This document shows positions 44,441 to 56,139 of a stretch of DNA of 64,000 nucleotides, piece after piece. The notes under the pieces are model-generated. The model was not told where the DNA came from and ran no database searches. It saw only the letters and a program-made list of their open reading frames with translations. The DNA comes from Saussurea involucrata (taxonomy: Eukaryota > Streptophyta > Magnoliopsida > Asterales > Asteraceae): assembly GCA_033807775.1 (NCBI GenBank), contig CM066317.1, positions 9,135,870 to 9,199,869 on the forward strand, given 5' to 3'. Position numbers and translations under genes: made by a program. How positions within the stretch are numbered: the first letter of the stretch is position 1; the number at the start of each line of letters is the position of its first letter.

Positions 44441-44621
44441 CATGAAGCCAAATTTACAAAATCATAAAGCTAAGTATGGTTTGTACGAGTTTGTACAAAT
44501 ACACTGGTTTGCAAAAGATACCCAGCCTATAATCTTATACTACTAAAAGAACAATGGTTTCTTCCTTTGATCTCCCCCTCTTTTCTCTTATTTCAATATT
44601 GTTCCTTATCTTAATATTGTT

Positions 44622-45024
44622 TTCAAAGTGAAACCATTTATAGTCAATGTCGCTGTTTAGAAACCTTTCTGGCTTAAACTTCTCAGCTTCTTCCCATACC
44701 GAAGGATCTCTTCCTATTGCCCAAGCATTGATGAGCACTTGTGTGCCGACTGCGATGTCATACCCCATTAATTTGACATCTTTTATTGCTTCTCGAGGAA
44801 TGAGTACCGCGGCTGGAGGATGTAACCGCAGTGTCTCTTTGATCACGACTTTCAAGTAGTGCATTTTCTCTAAATTCTCTTCGCTAATCATGGATCTTCC
44901 TTGTGCTACTTCTCTTGCTTCTTGTTGCAGCTTTTTCATGGCTTGTGGGTGGCTTATTAGCTCGCTCATCACCCATTCTATGCTTGGTGCTAGCAGTAGT
45001 ATCTGCCCCGGTAGTAATCATGTC
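44622..45024 (-). pseudogene. Cytochrome P450 exon-2 relic, minus arm
   Basis: A CYP71-clan-like fragment from the I-helix (MITTGADTT) through the K-helix ETLR motif (KETLRLHPP) to the PERF motif (FKPERFLNS), stopping before the heme loop. A short indel after the I-helix shifts the frame. The presumed intron acceptor reads TTGTAC instead of TTGTAG. No first exon is nearby. The protein is close to the plus arm, with most residues shared. P450s are haem mono-oxygenases of the ER; this piece cannot fold as one. Confidence 0.88.
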
Positions 45025-45064
45025 GTACAAGAAATAAAATATAATTAAGTTGTATTGGTCGTAC

Positions 45065-45508
45065 CACTACAATAAATTGAGTTTATAGGACGCCTAAAAT
45101 AAATAAATAAACGTCTTAATAAGCGTTTTTTTGTTTGATTCTATAAATTGTGGTCCTATAAAAGTTTATAGACGTTTTTTTGTTTGATCCTATAAACTTT
45201 AATCAAAAATATATAATGCATATAATTAATTAATTATAATAAAACTTTACGTAGGTGGTTGATAACTTTTTTGTTTTTAAGTATAAATTGAAAACATTTA
45301 AAAACATTGTTAACGTAGGGTTATGTTTTTATTTTTATATTTATGTCGCAAATTATATGGGCTTTATTTACCATAAACAAAAAGTCAAGGGGTTAAAAAT
45401 ATATAAATATAAAGATTAGGGTAGTTTTTGTAATTTATAATACTTGAGAAAACGGAAGAAAACCCAATTTTTATTTTAGGCGTCCTATAAACCTAATTTT
45501 TTGTAGTG
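45065..45508. mobile_element. CACTA-type MITE at the P450 palindrome axis
   Basis: A 444-bp element starting CACTACAA and ending TTGTAGTG, with 36-bp terminal inverted repeats (three mismatches) and a 3-bp target duplication TAC (45062-45064, 45509-45511). These are hallmarks of non-autonomous CACTA transposons. The P450 intron remnants abut it on both sides. Confidence 0.9.
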
Positions 45509-45551
45509 TACGTACGACCAATGCAGCTTAATTGTATTTATATTCTTGTAG

Positions 45552-46168
45552 GACATGATTACTGTCGGGGTGGATACTACAACACCAAGAATAGAATGGG
45601 CGATGAGCGAGCTAATAAGACACCCACAAGCCATGAAAAAGCTGCAACAAGAAGCAAGAAAAGTAGCACAAGGAAGATCCATGATTAGCGAAGAGGATTT
45701 AGACAAAATGCACTACTTGAAAACCATGATCAAAGAGACACTACGGTTACATCCTCCAGTCGCGGTACTCATTCCTCGAGAAGCAATAAAAGATGTCAAA
45801 TTAATGGGGTATGACATCGCAGCCGGCACACAAGTACTCATCAATGCATTATGCATGGGCAATAGGAAGAGATTCTTCAGTATGGGAAGAAGCCAACAAG
45901 TTTAGGCCAGAAAGGTTTCTAAATAGCGACATCGACTATAAAGGGCTTCACTTTGAGCTGCTACCATTTGGGGCTGGCCGAAGAGGCTGGCCGGGCATTC
46001 ATTTTGCTGTAGCTATCATTCAGCTCGCGTTGGCGAATTTAGTGTACAAATATGATTTCCAACTGCAGATGAAGAAAGTGTGGAATTACTAGTCAATGAC
46101 CGAGAGCAGCGATAGTGTTGTCCGTAGGAAGTACCCTTTACGGGTCAAATCACGAAAACGAGAAGAGT
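45552..46168 (+). pseudogene. Cytochrome P450 exon-2 relic, plus arm
   Basis: Follows a good acceptor (TTCTTGTAG). It contains the I-helix segment (ITVGVDTT), KETLRLHPP, PERF (FRPERFLNS) and the heme loop PFGAGRRGWPG. The invariant heme-ligand Cys is Trp (TGG, 45988-45990). An insertion near 45847-45853 shifts the frame. A TAG at 46090-46092 stops it just before a recognisable P450 C-terminus (MTESSD...RRKYPL). The layout is that of a CYP71-clan second exon. Three lesions show it is dead. Confidence 0.92.
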
Positions 46169-46614
46169 AGCTCAATAAAAGAACATGAAAACGGTCAAAT
46201 CACGTGTGTGTTGCGTGCATCACATGTGATTTCAGCGTAAATTCACATGTGAGTAGTTTGACCGTTTTTGTATCCTCTTATATAGTTGGTTATTGTTCAC
46301 ATGTGAACGCGACTCTCTCTCTCTCTCTCTCTATAAATACACACACATATAAATATATACATACTAATTGTGTATCCTCGGGTTGCAATGCGATGCATCT
46401 TGATTCTGTATTAAATCCTTCTTATTGTTTCTTATGTAAAGTGCCCCCTCTTGATATTTATATTATATATAATATAGAGCCACCCGAGTCTAACCGTTTT
46501 TGGTTAGATCTCAGCTGTTTAAACTCATCTCAAAAATTGATCATGATCGTTTAAAATCAATAAGGCACTAATTAAGCCATCTTAATCGTCCCTCTCCATC
46601 TACTCTCTACAAAC
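46169..46614. other. Non-coding with CT microsatellite
   Basis: A (CT)n run at 46313-46331 is followed by TATAAATAC. No downstream gene was found, so a promoter is not claimed. Ends with the CTACAAAC target site of the hAT-type MITE. Confidence 0.5.
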
Positions 46615-47020
46615 TAGGGGTGTGCATCGGTCGGGTTTTTCGGGTTTCGGGTGGAAGGAGGAGGCCCCGAAACCCGTCCAAAGGGTAGCTCGGGTTTCGG
46701 GTTTCGGGCCATTTCGGGTTCGGGTTCCTCGGTCGGGTTGTTCGGGTTAGGCCGATCCCAAGCCCAGTTTTTTCAGCCCAGTTTTTTGATGGTTTCAGGT
46801 CTAGTAGCTTTCTAAAAGTTGTATTGTATGGCATTATATTTTCAAAATATTATTTTGAACAAGTGATATAGCAGTAAAAGAGGTAATTGATATGAACTCC
46901 AAAGCGAAACTGATTAAATCAGTATTTATTGCTATCCCAATATTACATAATAGCAAGGTGTTTAGCAGCTTGTAAATTCCTATTCGGAACATTGATTTTA
47001 CCAAGAAAGAAATGTCTAAG

Positions 47021-47054
<34 letters not shown>

Positions 47055-47294
47055 ACATACTTTGTAATAATACATTTATATTTATTATAAATTATCAATA
47101 TATACAATATATTTACGATTTATTGTTTTTTTTTAAAGTTCGGGTTTGGGAAAACCCAACCCAAACCGAACCGTAATACCTTGATCGGGTTTCGGGCAAG
47201 TTCGGGTTTTGATTAATCGGGTGTCTCAAGTTTGGATTTATCGGGTTCGTGTTCGGTCGAGTTTTTCGGGTCGGTCGGGTTTTGCACACCCCTG
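46615..47294. mobile_element. hAT-type MITE (680 bp)
   Basis: Ends TAGGGGTGTGCA and TGCACACCCCTG are inverted with one mismatch, flanked by the 8-bp duplication CTACAAAC (46607-46614, 47295-47302). An 8-bp duplication is the hAT signature. Subterminal regions are rich in CGGGTTTCGGG and the complementary words; the centre is AT-rich with a long (TA)n. No transposase. Confidence 0.9.
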
Positions 47295-47806
47295 CTACAA
47301 ACCGCTCTCTCAGCCCACTACGCCTCCAGCCCACTCTTTTACCGTTTTCACTCTCTAGCCCCAATTTGTCTCACAAATTTCTCTCCACGTCTCCATCTCC
47401 ATCTTCAACCTCCAACTCAACCCACTTTTCCACAGTTTCAACTGTTGCAGGTTTTCCTCCCACTCACGCACTGATTTCTCTCCCACTCTCTTCAACCTCC
47501 ACGTTCCTGCTTCCCCAACTCCCCCACGATCCTGATTGCAACTATAAATGCTCGGTAAAGGAAGCCCCCTGTGCATCCCCATCCCCATCCCCATCGCTAT
47601 CTACAATCTGATTATCATCTTCAATTGCTCATATTTCTGCCATGGAATGGTCATAACCCATCCAGCTTTCTTGAGAACCATCTTCATTGCATTCAATTTT
47701 ATTGGATTTTGACAGTTTATTGGTCAACATTCAGTGCCATTACTGCTGGTTAGTTTTTTTGGTGGTAGTTATCTCTTCATGGATCAAGAATTTGACGACT
47801 AAGGCA
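47295..47806. other. C/T-rich region before copy B
   Basis: Pyrimidine-rich on the plus strand. Short frames on both strands lack domains. It could be leader sequence of a lost gene, but nothing supports that directly. Confidence 0.4.
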
Positions 47807-48024
47807 GATGTGATGCTCTTTTCTGAATTTGGATTTTGTGGATAATGTGATTTTGAACCTTATATTGTAATTAAACCTAACGTGAACATTGTATTTGCTA
47901 TAATTATTTTTACAATTCTTAATTTGAAGTTTTGGCGATGACACAATTTTTATTTGATCTATTTTCTTGTATTAAATAGGAGTTTTTGACAAGTTGTGAA
48001 ATGTATGGTGGTTTTAGCGAGATA

Positions 48025-48983
48025 CCTTTAACCTTTGAACAATGAACTAGAGAAGTTTTGGATATATTTTGTTGCATTTGACAGGAATGAGAATAACGGA
48101 ATTGATCAGTCCCATAATTATAATGTGCGTGTGAAGAACAAGTAGGTGGTGTGAACCAAATGCAAACCTGTGATGGAGAAGCTGGAATGTAGAGGTACAT
48201 GTTGTTTCATGAGCCTATTTATTTATACATTAGTTGGATATCATTAGCTTTTAAGGAAAAAATGCAGACAATAACAAAGGAAGACTAGACATGGTTGTTG
48301 GAAGATGATGATTATGAAGTTACAAGACCATAAACCATTTGGGGATGGGATCCGTTAGTTAGCTAGCGAAGGAACAAGTAAGTGTTCTAAGGTCAAGTTT
48401 TTCATTAAAACAATCAATAACTTCCAGATGTGGACCTCCAATCAATGAAGGTGGTGATAAAAGGTGAAGAAAGTCTAATGAATCTAAGAAGGGTGTTGGT
48501 GATATGATGTGGGGTTTAAAAGGTAAGTGTGAGTTATCCAATTGGGTCCATGATGTAGCAGGTAGTAGTAGTCTTTACCTTCACTTCACTTCACTTCACT
48601 TTACCTTACCAGCAAAGCAAAGCAAAGCATAGCAGCCAGCAGGGAGAGTTATGTAATAGGAATTCAGAATACAACTTGATCTGTGCTTCTTCTCTGTTTT
48701 TATAAACATTTTCCTTGTAATATTACTGTAAAGAGTATTCCTCATTTTTAATTTAAGATCACTTTACTTAGGTATGTTTGGTCTTATAGAATGTTTAGAG
48801 AGATTTTGATCTTGTAGAAAGTTTTGGGATCTTTGGTATGTTTAGTTTGTAGGATTTGTAATGAAATTGATGATAATTTATAAAAAAGGAGTTATAAATA
48901 ATTATAAAAATAGTTGTATTATATTATTAATTGATAATTGATTATTATAAATATTTTAAAACATGATCCTGAGAAATACCAAC
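48025..48983. other. Segment present only in copy B
   Basis: Lies before the L0 start and has no match in copy A. Holds short runs of CTTCA (48579-48600) and GCAAA (48613-48627). L0's start lies next to it and is also missing from A, so a deletion in A is the simpler reading. Confidence 0.6.
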
Positions 48984-51081
48984 GGTAACATCTCGATTTT
49001 TTCTATAAATTGTTATGTTTGGGTTATTGAATAATTTGAGTATAATTATTTGATAGATTAATTTTAGAGTTTATCCCCGAGTAAGTTACGTTATTTGTTT
49101 CACGGAGTTATAAGTTAAGGGGTAAACTTTAATTTTAATTTATAAGTTGGAGGGTATAAATGATCATTTGATGATAGTTGAAGGGCTAAATTGGTTAAGG
49201 TGATTAAAGATATCACTTCCACCGCCTCATTTGATTAAGAGAGGTGAGGTGTCCTAATATTATCATTTTGTGTCTTAAGTGTGTGTGTGTGTGTGTGTTG
49301 TGTACGGAAAGAGAAAGAGAGAGAGAACCGAGAAAGAAAGACAAAGAAGAAGAAGAAAGCTGAATTATTCAGCTGGAAAATTAAGGTGCAACCTGTGAAA
49401 ATCAAAAGTATGATTTCATATGAATTGCTCTCGTTATGTGTATTAAACTATTTATTGGTTTAGAAAATGGGTTATTACGTTTTTGGAAGTTATGAAGATT
49501 TTGAGGTCATAAATCTCTTCTATTAGTAACCTTAAGCATATATGCAAGTTTGTAGAATTTATTATGGCTTAAAAGTGTCAGTTTTGGCTTAATTACGTTT
49601 TTCAGTTGGTTGAGTCAAAGATGAATATCGCAAACAGTTGGTTGCGATAAAGATGATAGTTGCGATAAAGATGAATGTCGCAAGCTTTGGGTTGCGACAA
49701 AATTGTTATATCGCAACAGTTGGTTGCGATAGGTTGTTGTATCGCAACAGTGAGTTGCGATAAGATGTTATGTCGCAATAGTTGGTTGCGACAAGAGGGA
49801 TATCGCAACAATGGGTTGCGACAAGTACTGTGTTGCAAGTAGTAGGTTGCGACAAGTGTTATCGCAATTAGTGGGTTGCGATAAGTGTCGAGAATTTTGG
49901 TTATTTAGGATTCTTAGTCTTTAAGGGTCCTGTACAGTAGATTGATATCAGTACAATATATATTTGGATGTTTCAGACTCTGGGAAGTTTAGTAGCGGAA
50001 AGTCTTTACAACTTTAAGAAGTGAAGTAATAGCGACGTTACTGCTATTAGGTGAGTTCATTCGTACCTTACCCGTTTATAACGTATTTAAATTATGGTAA
50101 TGTATATTTTTAAAATGAAATGTTTTTGGATGGATTTTGGATGAATGATTTTATGAAGTAAAATTGGTTATTTTAAATTGATGGTTTTGCTTAAATTCAT
50201 TAACATTATTTGAAAATGATTTATATTAAGCAATAACCTGCACGATTACAAATAAGTGTAATGGATCCATTAGGCACTAGTTTTATGAACACATGAAATA
50301 GGCGTGGATTAATCGTAATTCCAGTGTGTATGATAAACGTGGAATAGGCGTGGACTAATCGTAATTACCGTTTAGATGAAATAAGGAATAGGCGTGGATT
50401 AATCGTAATTCCTATTTCACATTGATGAGAAATCGTGGAATAGGCGTGAACTAATCGTAATTTCCGATTTCTAAGGAAGAATAGGGATTGACATGTGTAA
50501 TTGTAATCTCTACTTCCTTTCCAAGAAATTGACATGTGTAATTGTGATTTCTTGGATATGAGCATTAATCTAGAATCCGTGGAGATTCGTAGTGGGCTCT
50601 GGAACATGATACTATGACTGACTTGGTATCGGTCATATTCATGGAATCGGGCATGATTCCGTTATCGTAAGATGTTTTTACAAATTGGTAAAAAAGATGG
50701 TAAACCAGGTTTGTTATGCCTTGTTACATTGATTTTAAAAGAATTATTTTGAAACCGAATGTTCTCACTAGGCGTTAGCCTAATCGTTTCAAATTATATT
50801 TTCTTACCAGATACTGGCTTCGGGAAATAAAGGGATGTGGGACGAGAGTTTTTGGAATAGCGGAGAAGTTAATGGACATTGAGGCTTTTTGATTACTTAG
50901 ATAACCTAGTTAATCTGATTATAGTGACATGATTAGATTAATAGGTTATTTGAAGAATTCGATATTTGTAAATATGACCCTCATAGTTAATTCTCTGCTT
51001 ATAGATAAAGTTTAGAAGGTTTATGTTTAAATCTTGTTATAAATTGAGGTTTAAATTAGCCCTGATTTTTAGGGTGTTACA
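48984..51081 (+). mobile_element. Solo LTR L0 (copy B, complete)
   Basis: A 2098-bp solo LTR from (G)GTAACATCTCG, the first base mutated from T, to AGGGTGTTACA. The target duplication is CCAAC (48979-48983 and 51082-51086). Contains the (GT)n run near 49279, the TCGCAA minisatellite (49613-49881) and the GGCGTGG repeats. Confidence 0.85.
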
Positions 51082-51086
51082 CCAAC

Positions 51087-51598
51087 TTTCCCTGAGAGAT
51101 TTTAAATATAATGTTTGTAGGATTTCAATTTCGAGAGTAATGACTCTTAACCGGTAACAAATTACCGGATAAATTGTGCATATGATACCGTTATAATGGA
51201 CTAAAATCATACCCGGTAAGTTAAGTTAAAAATGTTGACTCTTATCGGGCAAGCAGTGGGTAAACGACCCCTTGGTTTCTGTCGGTTTGTTGCAACTATA
51301 TCATATTTTGGTCTAGATTGGTGTTTTTGATCCGTCACAAGGTTAAGATTTATTCGAGATTTGGTTTTGTCTTTGGAAGTCAGAATTGACTTTTGTGAGC
51401 TCGAAGATGTCTGAATTACGACCACTCAAATGACTGTGTTAGTTAAAAGACTGACGACTCAAAAAACTGAATCTGGATTAAAGTAATGTCGTATACCCGA
51501 CCAACAGACGGGTATAATTATAGTTTGTATGGTTATGCCTGCTTTTGAAATATAAATCAACTATATATACATTAAAAAATGTGGGATCAAGGGGTTTA
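51087..51598. other. Non-coding flank of L0 (copy B)
   Basis: Matches 2572-3082. Nothing recognisable. Confidence 0.6.
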
Positions 51599-51901
51599 GC
51601 ATCTCCAACAGCTTTGCTAAAATAGAAAATATTGAGTTTTTGTTCACTAAACTTCTCCAACAACATTGCTATCTTGTTTGCTATAATAGAAAAAACTTGA
51701 AATTTTTCAAAGTTTAGAAATTCTCTAAAACTTGATGGTCGGAGAGAGAAATGATTATTTTATTTAATTTCATTAATGAGATTGAATTTTTATCATTTTA
51801 TATTAAGTTTTTCTTAAAAGTGTATTGAGAAGATAAATTAAAGAATATTATATTAATATAATTTATGTTAAATTCTCTGAATAGAGAATCTGTTGGAGAT
51901 G
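51599..51901. mobile_element. MITE 1 (copy B)
   Basis: Same element as 3083-3384, uninterrupted, with the Copia-1 empty site just beyond its right end. Confidence 0.7.
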
Positions 51902-52042
51902 AATGTAACTTTTTTTTAAGATTTTAACTTTTGATTCTTTATTATAGAAAAATTATAGAAGCTCTTACAATAGTTGATATATCTTTATAACTTTTAGATA
52001 ATGACTTATGTGTTAGTGGGCTATACTTGATGCAATTCCTTA

Positions 52043-52406
52043 GAGCATTTTCAACGGCATCCCCAAAAAATTTATAAATTAAATAACCAAAAGTTAAAAT
52101 CTTCAAAAAAATCACTTGCATCTCCAATAGATTCCTTATTTTGGTGAAAAAAACATTGATTATAATATTAAAATATTTCATTCATCTATTAAAGTAGAAT
52201 TTTATCTCCAATTTTTTTTTGAAATAATTTCTATTGGTGCTTTCATTTAGTAATCATTTTTGAGGTTATCTCCATATTTGGAGAAAAACTTATTCTCTGT
52301 TCTACTTCCTCAATTTTGGGGATAGTTTTGGAGAAGCCGTTGGAGCAAAAAAACAACCTAAAATCCCCATTTCCTCCAAAATAGGGAAGCTGTTGGAGAT
52401 GATCTT
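52043..52406. mobile_element. MITE 2 (copy B)
   Basis: Counterpart of 14757-15111, with a roughly 10-bp extra stretch near 52320. Confidence 0.6.
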
Positions 52407-52553
52407 ATAAAGCAAATAAAAAATCTAAAATTTAAGATATAATATTTCTTGAAGCGTGTCGTTCAATAGACATGTTCTGCTAGACATGTCTTAGGATTAT
52501 AATTTGTTTAGGATATGTTTGATGATTATAATAGGTGCATTGCTGAATGGAGA

Positions 52554-52873
52554 GACTAAGAGGTTGTTTACCTAATCACTTACCCGGGTAAGTGCTTACC
52601 GGTAAAATTTAACACTATCGCTTACTTCCCGGGTAAGTTTTTAGTCCACCAAAATAGCATCGTATGCAATAACTTAGTCGGTAAGCGCTAACTGTGGTAA
52701 GAGCCATCGCACTCACTTACAGGGTAAGACTCTCGGTCCTTGCTTTCGATTCTCGGTCCTTGCTTCCGCTCTTACCTGGTAAGATTCTTGGTCCTTGCCA
52801 TATTCATCCGGTAAGCTAATGTGACTTGGTAAGCACTTACCACGATAAACGTTTTGTAAACGGCCCCTTAGTC
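52554..52873. mobile_element. MITE 3 (copy B)
   Basis: Counterpart of 15260-15579. It retains the palindrome CTTACCCGGGTAAG and the clearer GGCCCCTTAGTC end, so it is closer to the original sequence. Confidence 0.65.
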
Positions 52874-53036
52874 AAAACATCCTATAGCTAAAGGTGTATG
52901 TCTTTTTTCCTTGACAATTCATAGCTATTCCTAAATCCAAAATCAATTTTGGTGCAAAATACAACATTGAATTGTTAAGTGGAAAACCAAAGAGTTTGGA
53001 CATATAATTAAAGGTAGGATTGGAAAGTTAAAGATC

Positions 53037-53309
53037 GTGACATGGAAGAAGAGGAAAAAGTATTTATGGTCCAACATTTTGCCCCATAATTTCCAAAGAT
53101 TGATATACCAACGATTGGAGAATCTGAAACATGGGACAAATCAGTTAATGATTTATACAACTAAGTTTTATCAGATGACCACTTGTAATGATTTTCTAGA
53201 GTCGGATGTGGAACTTGTTGCTCGATATATTGGAGGTTTGAGGGTTCAGATCATGGATTCTGTGAATATGTTAGATCTGATATCGACATCAACGTGTTTT
53301 GGCTTTTGA
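53037..53309 (+). pseudogene. Gypsy-type gag relic (copy B)
   Basis: Same 90-codon fragment as in copy A, with VARYIGGLR and a handful of substitutions. Not functional. Confidence 0.75.
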
Positions 53310-54112
53310 GAAACAGAACCGTTGTGTGGGTGGCTCATATTCGTCTCCCAACCAAATGTAATCGATCTTCATTGGTATATGCTTCAAGTTTAGGAGTCTT
53401 CTTCCCAAGAATTGTAGAAGTCGACTAAAGGAACCAAAAACGAGAGTTGTCGTGCTCTCTCCAAAAACGGCCTAAAGTTCTACAAAAACTAAAAGAAAAT
53501 AAATTGCCAAGCCCAAAAGTACCAAGAAGCCCAAGGAAAATTCGACTCTTTCACACCCGTGAAGAAATCTTTCATTGACGCGAAACAAAGCAGAAAGTTC
53601 ATAATTTTTTTCTGACAATGTTCACTGGCATGAATGCCCTTGAAAGCATCTCAAAATGCAAAAAATAAGTTCTTGAGGGTTTTCTGTATCCATGAAACTA
53701 TCCTTCGTGCCAGTGAAGTGTGGAGAATCTCCAACCTTCAAATTCTCGACTTTTTACAAATTATATCATTGTAATCGTCTCGTCGATAGCTTCAAAATAA
53801 GTTCAATATTGAATATTTTTGGATTTAATCATATTATTAAATATCATGTTTAAATATAAATTAGTTTGTTTTATATTTCTTACGTTTTAATTGTTCATTT
53901 TACATCTCTATCATATTAAAATATATAATCATAACTAAAATACATTATAAAAGGTATTTTTATTTAGTATAAATTAATCAAAAATATATAAACAACTCAA
54001 TATTAATCTTTTTATCTCTTATTCTTACCAAACCACACGTTGACATTGTTATATCTTGTTTTGTCATGTCTGAATATCAAACGCACCCTTGTGAGTATCA
54101 AACACACCCTAA
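53310..54112. other. AT-rich non-coding stretch (copy B)
   Basis: Counterpart of 16016-16819. No feature found. Confidence 0.5.
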
Positions 54113-55235
54113 GGGTACGTTTGGTAGGCATACGAGACTGGACGGGACAGAACAGAACAAGATAGGACATGACAGAACATGACAGTTGTTCAGCGTTTGA
54201 TAAGACTTGACAGGACTGGACATAACCGGACATGACTAGTTAAATGACCAATTTAACCCTAGTGAGTTTTTTAATGTTTTTTTTTACCAAATAATCGTTC
54301 TAACAAAAGCTCATCATGCATCAACAAGGTAATTCATATATCACTTGTAAAATCAAAATCATAGATTAGCCAAAAACAAGTCTGACTCATGCTTCCAACT
54401 TTATACCATCAAACATTCAAACACCGCTATTGCAATTTCCACATCTAATCATCCTCATCTTGAATACAGGGTCGATTAACTGATTAGGTATGGAGGTCGA
54501 TTACCTGATTAAGCAGATGCGATGACAGGGATGGTCTTCCTGAACGTGAAAAGGTGGAACAATTATTTCTGCTGCCTTACAAAATCGATGCTAAGAAGAA
54601 CGATTACAAGAGATCGATTTTTTCTAATCGATTACAAGAAATCGATGCAAAGCAAAATCGATTATTTCTGTGCCTTACAAAATCGATGCTGAGAAGAACG
54701 ATTACAAGAAATCGATTACAGAAAATCAATGTAGAATCGATGCTAAGCAAAATCGATTATGTCTGTTGCCTTACAAAATCGATGCTAAACAGAACGATTA
54801 CAAGAAATAGATTAGAAAAAAATGATTACAAGAAATCGATGCTAAGCACAAAATCACAATGGAGAAGAAGAAGACGATATTAGGGTGTTTTTTGCCTGAA
54901 TTTCATGCAGGTAAGAAGTCAATGTGTGGAAGTCGATAGGAGAAGTGAAGAAGAAGAAGAAGAAGATGATGGATGGGTTTAGTGTGAGTTACCTGGAGCA
55001 AGCAGCAGAAGAAGACGATCGATGCAGAAGAAGATGAACATAGGTTTTGGTTTTTCTTGGAAGGGTATGTTGGGAAAATTAGGCGTGTTCTCTCTTGTTC
55101 CAGGGGGGTGGGGAGGGACAAGTGTGTCCCATCTTTGTTCCAGCTAGTTCTAGCGTGTCCCATATGTGGTCATGCCAAACATGGGACAAACTTGTTCTGT
55201 CCTGTTCCACCTTGTTCAGCATACCAAACGCACCC
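54113..55235. mobile_element. Harbinger-like element (copy B, uninterrupted)
   Basis: 1123 bp, TAA duplication (54110-54112, 55236-55238), ends GGGTACGTTTGGTA and TACCAAACGCACCC. The interior is the ATCGAT-rich repeat (54580-54850) and the MEKKK-encoding stretch (54860). It shows the state before L1 and Copia-3 arrived. Confidence 0.8.
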
Positions 55236-55415
55236 TAAATGACTTGGCCACAGGGGAGAATTCCTAAAAGTCCATGATTTAGCGTTTTGCAACAGACCCA
55301 AATTGAGTCTACCCCATTAGTTTGCTTATGGTATTACAAGGACATAATTTTCTTCCTATGAAGAATACTCGAGGCAGATCGAGAGCATTTCGGTGCTCCG
55401 CCTCCTAAGTAATAT

Positions 55416-55601
55416 ATTACAAAACAAAGGATTATCACCAACGGAAAAATCCGTCAGTAAAAGTTGGATCCATCGGTCCTCTGTCGGAAATAATATTCGT
55501 GGAGCGATGGTATCACTGACGAATCCGTAAGAAAATTAGTCAAATCACTGACAGACTTCAGCCATCGGTATTCGTCGGTGATAGTCATTTGTTCTGTAGT
55601 A
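55416..55601. mobile_element. MITE 4 (copy B)
   Basis: Counterpart of 39644-39829. Confidence 0.55.
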
Positions 55602-56139
55602 TATAGACGAATTCATTCATTTCGACGTGTTAGAAAAGAGAAGCAATTGACATCGATGAAGTTGTAACATATTACATAGCAAGTGTATAGTAGCTGCTAG
55701 AAACGAGGAATCGCAATGACAAGTAAAGTGGACTTCCTATCGACAACAAATGTCATCGGTCTATAAATGATATATATATACTTTCATTTTTCATTTTTTT
55801 AAATACCATCCGCAAACCGTCATAAAATTTCATCAATAGACGTGGAAACGGAAACCGCCGATTAACTATCGCTATGTCTTGCGATAGTACGCTACTTAAT
55901 TTGCCGGTAAACCATTTATATATACATTAGGGATCAACCACTTGTTGAAACAGAAAGCTAACAAGCTGCATTTTAACCACAAATGGTCTTTTAAGAGCCT
56001 ATGGCCACACTTTTAACCACATTCAGACCACGATAAGTTAAACGTTAGGGTTCCAACTATAGGAGCTGAAGGAGCTTATTACAACCTTGAAAACATAAAA
56101 GATTCGTGTAATAATACTAAGCCGGTTTTCCAACATTGG

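Larger units (their letters stand above)
43249..44532 (+). mobile_element. Helitron-like 5' end and following spacer
   Basis: At the exact end of the duplication the sequence reads A then TCTATACTATATTATAAAGGG, the same 5' terminus as the small Helitron nearby. A CTRR 3' end could not be set with confidence. Within it lie an approximately 68-bp repeat (43757-43945) and two long foldbacks. A second Helitron-like 5' start may occur at 44533 (TCTTATACTACTAAAAG). Confidence 0.4.

Noticed and set aside
46331..46350. TATAAATAC after a CT run as a promoter
   Set aside because: No gene follows on the plus strand; what lies downstream is a MITE.
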